In this document: positions 1 to 7,016 of the stretch, in pieces | How positions within the stretch are numbered: position 1 is the stretch's first letter | How the letters are laid out: every line of letters begins with the position of its first letter | Source: Anaerolineae bacterium | GTDB taxonomy: Bacteria > Chloroflexota > Anaerolineae > Anaerolineales > Villigracilaceae | DNA: 7,544 bases | Assembly: GCA_003524705.1 (NCBI GenBank) | Contig: DQGV01000220.1 | Span: forward strand, 1-7,544 | Direction: 5' to 3' | Program-made: the position numbers and the translations under genes | Notes under the pieces: model-generated | The model's input: only the letters and a program-made list of their open reading frames with translations | Databases searched by the model: none | What the model was told of the DNA's origin: nothing

Positions 1-605
1 CTGATGTTGTTTTAGTGTACGGAAACATGCTAGCAGTGGATGAAAACGGAAATACTTTTAATACACTCAATTACAAACAACTCACCTTAGAAGATTTGAT
101 TTGCTTTCAAATTATTGGTCAACCAGCCATTTTTTTTAGAAGTTCAGCATTACAAAAAACAAATGGACTTAACCTAGGTTTTCACTTTCTTCTCGACCAT
201 TTGTTTTGGATTGAAATTGCTCAACATGGAAAAATTTTACATGTCAATCAAACTTGGTCAGCCGCGCGGTATCATGCTGAGGCGAAGAATCGTGCCAAAG
301 CGGCAGAGTTTGGTAAAGAAGCCTTTCACATTTTGAGTTTGGTAGAACAAGATAAAAATCTCTCACCTATTTTTGACAAAGTGAAAAATCGAGCCATTGC
401 TTCTGCTCATCGCGTAGATGCGCGTTATTTATTAGATGGTGATTTACCAAAACAAGCCTTGTTGGCATGGTTTAAGTCTTTTTGGCTTCATCCGCCAACT
501 GGATTGTCAAGAATGAATATTTTTACTTCTAGCTTGTTAGAGATATTGGGTTTAGGGCAACTAAGAGATAAAATCCTTGCCCAACGTAAGAATAGATATC
601 AATAA
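1..605 (+). CDS. Glycosyltransferase family 2, C-terminal part (5' end outside window)
   Basis: The reading frame is open from base 3 (GAT) and from the left edge, so the GTG at 15 is an internal valine and not a start. About 200 residues are visible. They begin with DVVLVYGN and then VDENGN, the segment that follows the DxD region in GT2 enzymes. Next come an AIFFR segment and LLDHLFWIEIAQHGKILHV, which matches the end of the GT-A catalytic domain where the catalytic base and acceptor site lie. The nucleotide-binding half and the DxD itself are missing. The last ~110 residues, from about base 270, are a charged, probably helical tail (AKNRAKAAEFGKEAF, then DGDLPKQALLAWFKSFWLHPP). I recall similar tails on GT2 proteins of Anaerolineae. 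No membrane segment is seen. The likely role is cytoplasmic transfer of a sugar from a nucleotide-sugar donor during glycan assembly; donor and acceptor cannot be told. It ends TAA at 603-605, converging on the next gene. Confidence 0.85.
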   Translation, partial: DVVLVYGNMLAVDENGNTFNTLNYKQLTLEDLICFQIIGQPAIFFRSSALQKTNGLNLGFHFLLDHLFWIEIAQHGKILHVNQTWSAARYHAEAKNRAKAAEFGKEAFHILSLVEQDKNLSPIFDKVKNRAIASAHRVDARYLLDGDLPKQALLAWFKSFWLHPPTGLSRMNIFTSSLLEILGLGQLRDKILAQRKNRYQ

Positions 606-612
606 GTTAAGG

Positions 613-2127
613 CTAACAATTTTCATAAACCGCCCATTGATCTATTTCACCAATCAGACAATACTGCGATTGTATTGTTGCCACCTTTTCATTAATCAAA
701 CTAGATCGAATTGGGAACTCATACATCGTTTTCGAAGAATCAGCATTGATAACTAATTTGGGCTGGTTTTTAATAATATCATCTAAAAATTCTAATATCA
801 TTTCTTCAGTAACATAATTATTTTGATGCAATGGATACTGATACACAAATCTCGTTGGGCTTTTTCTTTTTGTAAAGAAATTAACAGACGCTTCAGCACC
901 CCATATCAAAACGGTATCATCTTCACCAGTCTCAAGAATAATATATTTTATTCCTGTATCATCCCTTAATTTGCGATAGATATATGTTTGATCCAAATAA
1001 ATGTAATAAAAATTGTACGAGATTATTCCCATTAATACAATTACTGATACATATTGCCATAATTGAGAAATATTTATTTGCGAAACTATCTTAACAACAT
1101 TAAAGATGAACCAAGCAGAAAGTATACATAATACAGGCAATAAGGTCATAAAGTAATGCGGAAATGTTTTATCAGGAATAGCAATGAGAAATAATTCAAT
1201 TGGTAATATCAACAAACTGGCTCCAAGCAATGCGGAGTATTGAGTTTCTATCTTTTTTCTAACTATTTGAAGTAAAGCAAAAAAATAACCTAAAGCCGCT
1301 AATTGTAAAAGGTTTGCTTGAGTAAGCGGGCGAAGACCTTTTTGTATTGCTTCTAAGCGTGATATAAAGTCTCCATCTGAACGAATAGAGTAAGCAAAGT
1401 TATATGTAAAGGCTGCACTCCAAAACTCGGGAAATGTGTTTTGAATCCAGAAGAAACCTACAATTACCAATGTTACAGAAGCACCCCCAATAAATATCCA
1501 ATTTGCCTCTTTAAATAAAAATTTAATTCTTTTTGATAATACTCGAACGAGCAAGAGATAAATAAAAACACCTAACCATACGCCAATAGCAGTTTGTTTT
1601 GTAAAAAAAGCTAAAGCCCCTGTAATTCCTAGAATTATGTAATCAATCCTTCGTATCTCAGGCTCATTAATTTTAGAAGCAATCCATAAAGCAAAAAACT
1701 GTAAAGGAAGAGTGTATTCAGTAGTGAAATTACCACCTTGTAGTAGAGGAACTAAAGATAACAACCAAAGAAGCGAACTAATAATTGCAGGGATTAAGCC
1801 GAAATTTTTCTTAATAAGCTGATATCCGATGTATGCGGCTATAAATAATGCAATGAACTCTATTAACCAAACTCCCCAACGTGAGTGATTAGCAATCGCA
1901 AGCCCTAGCGCATTGATATAAAAAATAACAGGTGGTTTGTGATCCCAAATGTCAGCATAAGGCAACTCGCCGTTGAGTATCCGCCAACCAATGTAAAGAA
2001 AGACTCCGGAATCCCGAAAGGTTAATGGCATATTTAATGGGCTAGTTGGAAGTAATACTCCCAAAACCCCAAAGAGTATATAAAGTTTTTCCCAAGTATA
2101 AGAAACAATCTTTTTTATTGAGATCAT
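613..2127 (-). CDS. GT39/PMT-like integral membrane glycosyltransferase (GT-C fold)
   Basis: A 504-residue protein with about 11 hydrophobic segments (roughly residues 15-30, 85-103, 111-129, 139-151, 163-178, 180-196, 209-228, 272-289, 298-315, 324-346, 358-378). The first external loop carries the acidic signature of the PMT_2/ArnT group: RDSG with D39, a conserved-looking YIGWRILNGELPYADIWDHKPP stretch split around residues 45-66, and D62 followed by HKPP. A later HYFMTLLP (324-331) is also typical. Residues from about 380 form a soluble C-terminal part containing VLIWGAEASVNF and PTRFVYQYP. Family members use polyprenyl-phosphate sugars on the outer face of the membrane; the acceptor here is unknown. 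The start is ATG at 2125-2127 with at best a weak GGAAA 7 bases upstream; the stop is TAG. It follows the metallopeptidase after 47 bases on the same strand, so co-transcription is possible. It looks clearly AT-richer than its neighbours (bases 1021-1080 hold only 14 G or C), which may mean separate acquisition. Confidence 0.85.
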   Translation of the reverse strand: MISIKKIVSYTWEKLYILFGVLGVLLPTSPLNMPLTFRDSGVFLYIGWRILNGELPYADIWDHKPPVIFYINALGLAIANHSRWGVWLIEFIALFIAAYIGYQLIKKNFGLIPAIISSLLWLLSLVPLLQGGNFTTEYTLPLQFFALWIASKINEPEIRRIDYIILGITGALAFFTKQTAIGVWLGVFIYLLLVRVLSKRIKFLFKEANWIFIGGASVTLVIVGFFWIQNTFPEFWSAAFTYNFAYSIRSDGDFISRLEAIQKGLRPLTQANLLQLAALGYFFALLQIVRKKIETQYSALLGASLLILPIELFLIAIPDKTFPHYFMTLLPVLCILSAWFIFNVVKIVSQINISQLWQYVSVIVLMGIISYNFYYIYLDQTYIYRKLRDDTGIKYIILETGEDDTVLIWGAEASVNFFTKRKSPTRFVYQYPLHQNNYVTEEMILEFLDDIIKNQPKLVINADSSKTMYEFPIRSSLINEKVATIQSQYCLIGEIDQWAVYENC

Positions 2128-2175
2128 AAGTGAATTTCCAAAAACTCCAAATTTATTAAGAGATTAAGAATTTAT

Positions 2176-3045
2176 CTATTTTGGTATCGTCAATTTTGTT
2201 TTCGATGGCGTTTGGCCACTCAAATAAAAAATTTTATTTGCATTCACATAATGCGGAAAATCTTCTTTCCATGCTTGGCGCGTGTCATAACCAAATAATT
2301 CAACATAAGCATTGAACAAATCAATATTTTGTTCCGCAAAATAATTGGGGTTGCGAAAAAACATTTCTAAATAGCCCGCCACAAACTCACCATCATTTTG
2401 AAACACATACGGATGACCAATCGGCAGAGGCTGAGTCAAATCTCCACGCTGGCGAGCCAAGTATCTATCAAGTTCGAGGCGTTTGCCTTTGATAAATAAA
2501 TCGCGTGCATGTTGATTAAATAAATCCCCATCTTTTGGATTCAAGCCAGGATACAATCCCTCGCTTCTTTTCATTGACCCTGTACCTGCGTCAAAAAAAT
2601 CAAGCATGTGACCTAACTCATGCAAAAACGGACAAACGCCGGGCAAGGCGTTGTTGAAGCCCTCAAACAATCGCGAGATGACCAGTTGAATGCACTCGCG
2701 GCTTGGGTTGTAGCATCCGCCTGCCACGCCGCCATCTTGATGAAATGCTTCAGGCGTTGTATAAATTTGAAAATGTCGCGGCTGAGATAAAAATTTTTCT
2801 AAAATATTTTGACGATAAAAAAATACTTCTGCCAAATGACCCGCAACTAAATAACGAATTGTATTTGGAATTTCAGTTAACTTATTTTTGTTTTCGCTAA
2901 TAAGTTGTAAATCAAAATTTGGGTGTTCTGCAATGTGAATGATGAGTTGATGAAACTCATCAATTTCTGTTTCAATGAGCATGTTCGTGATGGGAAAGTA
3001 CCGATTCATTTCACGAACATTTTTGATTAAAGGGATTTGTTGCAT
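2176..3045 (-). CDS. MtfA-like zinc metallopeptidase (peptidase family M90 type)
   Basis: A soluble protein of 289 residues counted from the ATG at 3043-3045, with no signal peptide or membrane segment. FLHELGHMLDFFD places the HExxH zinc site at H142, E143 and H146, followed by D149 and D152. GEFVAGYLEMFFRNP (about 219-233) lines up residue for residue with the E-F-x-A-x-x-S-E-x-F-F block of MtfA, so E227 is the probable third zinc ligand. IRYLVAGHLAEVFFYRQ and IYTTPEAF (about 63-101) resemble the helix and strand before the active site of that family. The two zinc motifs lie about 20 residues farther apart than in E. coli MtfA, because of an inserted loop near residues 155-210. E. coli MtfA is an aminopeptidase linked to the glucose-PTS repressor Mlc; no such role is implied here. 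A TTG at 3049-3051 would add two residues and has AGAAGG 8 bases upstream, but ATG was chosen because a promoter -10 box ends just before it. The function in a glycan locus is unknown. Confidence 0.8.
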   Translation of the reverse strand: MQQIPLIKNVREMNRYFPITNMLIETEIDEFHQLIIHIAEHPNFDLQLISENKNKLTEIPNTIRYLVAGHLAEVFFYRQNILEKFLSQPRHFQIYTTPEAFHQDGGVAGGCYNPSRECIQLVISRLFEGFNNALPGVCPFLHELGHMLDFFDAGTGSMKRSEGLYPGLNPKDGDLFNQHARDLFIKGKRLELDRYLARQRGDLTQPLPIGHPYVFQNDGEFVAGYLEMFFRNPNYFAEQNIDLFNAYVELFGYDTRQAWKEDFPHYVNANKIFYLSGQTPSKTKLTIPK

Positions 3046-3051
3046 TCTCAA

Positions 3052-3080
3052 ATTATAAACCTTCTATGAAAGTCTATTAA
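3052..3080 (-). promoter_or_regulatory. Sigma70-type promoter for the metallopeptidase gene
   Basis: Read on the minus strand, TTAATA (3080-3075) is followed after exactly 17 bases by a perfect TATAAT (3057-3052). Six more bases reach the A of the ATG at 3045, which is where transcription would be expected to begin, so the mRNA may be leaderless. A competing reading is that AGAAGG (3065-3060) is a ribosome binding site for TTG at 3051; that would need a promoter farther upstream, inside or beyond the start of the divergent gene. The site lies in the 62-base gap between the two divergent genes. In sequence this AT-rich a chance match is possible, but the hexamers and spacing are good. Confidence 0.45.
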
Positions 3081-3107
3081 TAAATCTACGTTACAATTGT
3101 TTTTCGC

Positions 3108-4595
3108 ATGGCACAAACTTTTTTCTCAACTCGCACTTCTCGAACAATTGCTTTATTCATTATTTTTGTTCTCGGCATCGGAATTCGCTTGTACGACCTA
3201 ACCGATTTGCCGTTAGATTTTCATTCCACACGCCAATTGCTTTCGGCTATCAAAGCGCGTGGCATGTATTACTCAACTCGTATGGATGTTGCCACTGAAT
3301 ATAAAAGTTTTGCCGTGCAACAATGGCAATTTCGCGCATCGGTTGAGCCAGAAATTTTTGAGAGAGTCGTCGCGTTCACATATCAATTCACTGGCGAACA
3401 AGTTTGGATTGCTCGCATTTACTCATCCGCGTTTTGGATGATTGGTACAATATTTTTATTTTTACTTGCTAAAAAATTAACCAACATCGATGGCGCAATC
3501 GCAAGCACTGCCTTTTATGTTTTTCTACCATATGCCATTATTGCTAGTCGCAGTTTCCAACCCGACCCATTAATGACCATGCTCATCATTATTTTTTTAT
3601 GGGCAGTGGTCGAATGGGCAGATAAACAAACTTATCAATATGCAATCATCGCAGGTTTGTTCGGTGGCTTTGCAATTTTTATAAAATTCGTCGCCGCATT
3701 TTTTGTGATAAGTGGTGGCTTGGGTACAGTAACAAGTCGAATGTCAATAAAAGAGGCGATAAAAAATCCACAACTATATGTCATGGCAATTTTAGGAATC
3801 ATTCCCGGGGCGGGATATCTTATCTACGGAATTTTTTTCACAGATTATCTCAGTGATCAATTTGGCGGGCGGTTTATCCCAACATTATTTTTGAGTCCAT
3901 CGTATTATGTCGGTTGGCTCAACATGCTCAACCTTGTGTTTGGCGGAATCATTTTGATGATTGCTCTACTTGGAATATTTTTTTATGATGATAAAAATCG
4001 CCGCTTCATTCTGACTTTGTGGCTTGGTTATTTAATCTTCGGCTTTTATTTTAACTTTCACATCTCTACGCATGATTATTATTCTTTACCATTAATTCCA
4101 ATTGCGGCATTGTCACTTGCACCTTTAGCAAGTTTTATTTTTGCAAAACTTTCTGAAATCACTAATACAAAGTTTTTACAATTGTCTGCCTTCTGCCTTC
4201 TCCTTTTTGGATTACTTGCAACAACATGGAACACCCGCAACATTCTCAATGCCACCGACTATCGCCCTGAAGAAAAAATGTGGCAAGAAATCGCCAAAAT
4301 CACCGAAGGGTATAATGTAGCAGGTCTCACGCAAGATTATGGCTCGCGCATGGCATATTTCGGCTGGAGAAGTATCACATCCATGCCTTCATATGGTGAT
4401 ATTCTTTATGGTACGCAACGTGGTAGCCAAGCTGATTTTGAAGAAAGATTTAATAACATCATTTCAAAGAAAGATTTATTTCTTGTGACCGATTTCAACG
4501 ATTTGAATCTTCAACCTTTCTTACAAGAAAAATTGACACAATATCCTATCTTCGCTGAAGGCGATGGATATGTGATTTACGATTTAATGAAATGA
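3108..4595 (+). CDS. GT39/PMT-like integral membrane glycosyltransferase (GT-C fold)
   Basis: A 495-residue polytopic protein with about 11 hydrophobic segments (roughly 12-30, 101-121, 126-146, 155-170, 177-191, 193-206, 223-243, 268-292, 299-318, 323-346, 358-373). The first outer loop begins LPLDFHSTRQ with D37, the usual place of the catalytic acidic residue in this superfamily. It is followed by a long loop to residue 100 and then WIARIYSS. ASRSFQPDPLM (146-156) and HDYYSLPLIP (322-331) are further family hallmarks. From about residue 385 the protein is soluble. The expected reaction is transfer of a sugar from a polyprenyl-phosphate donor to a glycan, lipid or protein on the outer face of the membrane; the substrates are not readable. 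The start is ATG at 3108. No Shine-Dalgarno is seen; a TACAAT (3092-3097) ends 10 bases before it, without a convincing -35. It heads a run of four plus-strand genes, the next 13 bases downstream. It is only distantly similar to the GT39-like protein at 613-2127. Confidence 0.87.
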   Translation: MAQTFFSTRTSRTIALFIIFVLGIGIRLYDLTDLPLDFHSTRQLLSAIKARGMYYSTRMDVATEYKSFAVQQWQFRASVEPEIFERVVAFTYQFTGEQVWIARIYSSAFWMIGTIFLFLLAKKLTNIDGAIASTAFYVFLPYAIIASRSFQPDPLMTMLIIIFLWAVVEWADKQTYQYAIIAGLFGGFAIFIKFVAAFFVISGGLGTVTSRMSIKEAIKNPQLYVMAILGIIPGAGYLIYGIFFTDYLSDQFGGRFIPTLFLSPSYYVGWLNMLNLVFGGIILMIALLGIFFYDDKNRRFILTLWLGYLIFGFYFNFHISTHDYYSLPLIPIAALSLAPLASFIFAKLSEITNTKFLQLSAFCLLLFGLLATTWNTRNILNATDYRPEEKMWQEIAKITEGYNVAGLTQDYGSRMAYFGWRSITSMPSYGDILYGTQRGSQADFEERFNNIISKKDLFLVTDFNDLNLQPFLQEKLTQYPIFAEGDGYVIYDLMK

Positions 4596-4608
4596 TTTTT
4601 TATAATAG

Positions 4609-6093
4609 ATGAAAACAAATAGCAATTTCTCAGAAGTTTTTTATAAATATATTCTCATCTTAGGCAATGTCGCAATGTCCATTGCTGTCGGGTTATACGC
4701 CTACCTTGGCTCATTCTCTCGTTATTTATCTGATGATTATTGTGAAACCGTGCGAATGACGAGCAACACATTGATTAATGCTGTTGTAGAACGTTATTCT
4801 ATAGGCGCATGGCGCGCCGCAAATCGGTATTCTAATATTTTATTTGTTGGTTTAAGTGAAATGCTCGGCGAGAATGCCATGCAAATCACTATGGCAGGCA
4901 TGATTTTATTGTGGGCTATCGGTATGATTTGGAGCATGTATGAGTTGCGTAAGTTTCTTAAGGTAAATTGGAATTTTTTATTTGATGTATTGCTCGGATT
5001 AACATTCACGTTTTTTAGCTTGCTACAAGCCCCTCATTTATTTCAAACAGTTTACTGGCGCTCTGCTATGATGACTCACTTTGCGCCTTTGGTATTTGGT
5101 TCTTTTCTATTTGCATTCGTACTTCGCCAAATTCGTACAACAGAAAAGACATCTTGGTGGGTTGGAGTCTTTATTTTTATTGCATCATTTATTTTGGCTG
5201 GATTTTCAGAACCGCCTCCAGCCACAGCCGTCACAGGCCTTGTTTTATTACTTGGAATCAACTTCTATTTTAGAAAATCCTTTATCTATAAAAAATCACT
5301 TTCATTATTAACTTGGGCTTTAGCAGGAACACTGATAGGTCTTCTAGTGATGATATTATCTCCCGCAAATGCAGGGGTGGCGCAAGAAAAAGGCGTAAAC
5401 ATGATCGAAATTTTGACCAAATCATTTATTTATTCATATCAATTTATAGTTGATACACTAAAAACTCAGCCACTTCCAATTTTAGTTTCTATTTTTATTC
5501 CGTTTTCATTGATTTGGTTATATAAACAAACTGATTCATCTGGCATAAAAAATAACCAAAACCGATATATCTGGATTATTTTCCTAATTATTCCATTTTT
5601 AATGTGGATATTGATTGCGGCAAGTTTTTCCCCTAGCGTTTATGGACAAAGTTTTCCCATAGAACGTGCTCGTTTTCTTGGGCGATGTATGATGATTGCT
5701 TCATTCATGTTAACGGGTGGTTTACTTGGTTTGCTGATGCAAAACATTCAATTTAAGCCTAATCCTGTTTTGGGTCAATGGGCTGTGTTGGCAGTATTGG
5801 CAATCACCTCGGTTGTTTATCCATTAAGAACTGCATATTATCTGATCATTTTTAATGTCCCCGAATACCAAGAGCGCGCCAGATTATGGGATTTGCGTGA
5901 TGCCTTTATCAAACGCCATGCCTTACAAGGCGAAACAGAATTGGTAGTTCCTGGTTTTTCGGGTGTTTATGGCATCAAAGAAATTGATGACAACCCTAAC
6001 CATTGGGTGAATGTGTGTGCGGCAGAATTTTATGGTCTAAATTCAATTCGAGTTGTTGGAGTTGATAATGTAGAGGAAATATTGAATGAATAA
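4609..6093 (+). CDS. DUF6056-like polytopic membrane protein, possible GT-C type glycosyltransferase
   Basis: A 494-residue protein with about 11 hydrophobic segments (roughly 11-33, 88-108, 124-143, 155-172, 184-199, 205-219, 231-250, 288-305, 319-340, 358-377, 391-413). The first outer loop contains YLSDDYCETV (D42, D43, C45) and then a W-x-x-x-N-R-Y-S segment near 68-75. That pattern recalls DUF6056 proteins, in which an acidic DDYC is followed by a W-GRYS element. FSEPPPAT (199-206) sits where that family has a conserved acidic turn, and IERARFLGR (351-359) is a basic loop. Residues from about 420 are soluble and end with an NHWVNVCAAEFYGL segment. The architecture (acidic first loop, about 11 helices, soluble tail) matches that of the two GT39-like proteins here, so a lipid-linked sugar transferase role is inferred but not shown. 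The start is ATG at 4609, 13 bases after the previous stop, with no Shine-Dalgarno. Its 3' end overlaps the sulfotransferase gene by 8 bases. Confidence 0.75.
   Translation: MKTNSNFSEVFYKYILILGNVAMSIAVGLYAYLGSFSRYLSDDYCETVRMTSNTLINAVVERYSIGAWRAANRYSNILFVGLSEMLGENAMQITMAGMILLWAIGMIWSMYELRKFLKVNWNFLFDVLLGLTFTFFSLLQAPHLFQTVYWRSAMMTHFAPLVFGSFLFAFVLRQIRTTEKTSWWVGVFIFIASFILAGFSEPPPATAVTGLVLLLGINFYFRKSFIYKKSLSLLTWALAGTLIGLLVMILSPANAGVAQEKGVNMIEILTKSFIYSYQFIVDTLKTQPLPILVSIFIPFSLIWLYKQTDSSGIKNNQNRYIWIIFLIIPFLMWILIAASFSPSVYGQSFPIERARFLGRCMMIASFMLTGGLLGLLMQNIQFKPNPVLGQWAVLAVLAITSVVYPLRTAYYLIIFNVPEYQERARLWDLRDAFIKRHALQGETELVVPGFSGVYGIKEIDDNPNHWVNVCAAEFYGLNSIRVVGVDNVEEILNE
6072..6077 (+). promoter_or_regulatory. 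Ribosome binding site of the sulfotransferase gene
   Basis: AGAGGA lies inside the last codons of the upstream gene and ends 8 bases before the ATG at 6086. It is the clearest Shine-Dalgarno sequence in the window and fixes that start, although it lies within the upstream coding frame. Confidence 0.6.
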
Positions 6094-7000
6094 CCCCATC
6101 CTCGTTACAGGCTCGCATCGCAGTGGTACTACTTGGGTTGGCAAAATGCTTTCTGCTAATGAAGATGTTGCTTACGTCAGCGAGCCGTTGAATGTGTTAC
6201 ATCGTCCTGGAGTGTTTCGTGCACCAGTTAAATATTGGTATACCTACATAAACAAAGAAAATGAAAAAGAATATTTACCTGCGTTTCAAGAGTTATTAAA
6301 TTTTCAATATCATCTTTGGCTTGAAATAAAATCTTTACGCTCCATTAAAGACTTTTTACGCATGGGGCGTGACTTTAAAATTTTTTACAATGGCAGTACA
6401 CATGGTCAACGCGCGTTAATCAAAGATCCATTTGCATTGTTTTCATCGGCTTGGTTTGCACAAAAATTAAATTGCCAAGTTGTCGTCACAATTCGTCATC
6501 CCGCTGGTTTTACCAGTAGCCTCAAAAGATTAGGCTGGCATTTTGATTTTGGAAATTTATTAAATCAACCCTTCTTGATGCGCGACCATCTTGAAAAAGA
6601 TAGAAATGCCATGCAGTCTATTGATAAAAATGATATCGTGACTCAAGGTGCCTTGTTATGGAAATTGATTTACCGCTTCGTTCATTTAAGTGGAAACTTG
6701 ATACCCAACCTCAACATTGTTCGACATGAAGATTTATCTCTTGAACCTGTAGCAGGTTTCCAAAACCTATATCAAAAACTCGGTTTAAATTTCACTGAAA
6801 AAGTAAAAGAGACAATTCTTAACTCTAGCAGTTCTGAAAACCCAAATAAACTTTCCAAAGGAAGAACTCATTCTGTTAAATTAGATAGCCGTGCAAATTT
6901 AGATAACTGGAAAAAAATCCTTACGCCTGAAGAAATTACCAAAATCCGTAACATCACAGAAGATGTTTCATTTCATTTCTATAAAGACAATGAATGGTAA
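6086..7000 (+). CDS. PAPS-dependent sulfotransferase (Sulfotransfer_3-like)
   Basis: A 304-residue soluble protein. Near the N-terminus ILVTGSHRSGTTWVGKML (5-22) is the 5'-phosphosulfate-binding P-loop of PAPS sulfotransferases. SEPL follows at 32-35, with E33 close to where tyrosylprotein-sulfotransferase-like enzymes have a catalytic glutamate (inference). VTIRHPAGFTSSLKRLGW (134-151) is the 3'-phosphate-binding motif, with R137 and S144 or S145 as the expected ligands. IVRHEDL (211-217) and a C-terminal LDNWKKILTPEE block (272-283) are also typical. Length and order fit a complete enzyme. It would move sulfate from PAPS to a hydroxyl or amine; in this setting a sugar of the glycan is the likeliest acceptor, but a lipid or protein cannot be excluded. 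The ATG at 6086 precedes the upstream TAA (6091-6093), so the genes overlap by 8 bases and are probably translationally coupled. The next gene starts 16 bases after its stop. Confidence 0.88.
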   Translation: MNNPILVTGSHRSGTTWVGKMLSANEDVAYVSEPLNVLHRPGVFRAPVKYWYTYINKENEKEYLPAFQELLNFQYHLWLEIKSLRSIKDFLRMGRDFKIFYNGSTHGQRALIKDPFALFSSAWFAQKLNCQVVVTIRHPAGFTSSLKRLGWHFDFGNLLNQPFLMRDHLEKDRNAMQSIDKNDIVTQGALLWKLIYRFVHLSGNLIPNLNIVRHEDLSLEPVAGFQNLYQKLGLNFTEKVKETILNSSSSENPNKLSKGRTHSVKLDSRANLDNWKKILTPEEITKIRNITEDVSFHFYKDNEW

Positions 7001-7016
7001 CTGATTACTATTCTTT

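Noticed and set aside
15..17. GTG as a start codon for the first gene
   Set aside because: The frame is open through the window edge, and the codons before it (DVVL) continue the GT2 motif, so this is an internal valine.
130..137. Run of eight T, as a phase-variation tract
   Set aside because: It encodes the ordinary I-F-F part of the GT2 motif. Similar T-runs occur in the hydrophobic genes nearby, and the frame is intact.
606..617. Small hairpin GTTA-AGGC-TAAC between the two convergent genes, as a terminator
   Set aside because: The stem is only four mostly A-T pairs and there is no proper T-run on either strand; too weak to call.
2703..2900. Plus-strand reading frame inside the metallopeptidase gene
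   Set aside because: It is the antisense shadow of a conserved enzyme; its translation has no recognisable domain and no ribosome binding site.
4601..4606. TATAAT just before the gene at 4609, as a promoter
   Set aside because: It ends only 2 bases before the ATG, so a transcript from it would begin inside the gene. No matching -35 is seen, and the gene is 13 bases from the preceding stop.
5076..5311. Short frames on both strands inside the DUF6056-like gene
   Set aside because: They overlap the well-supported membrane protein and show no family motifs.
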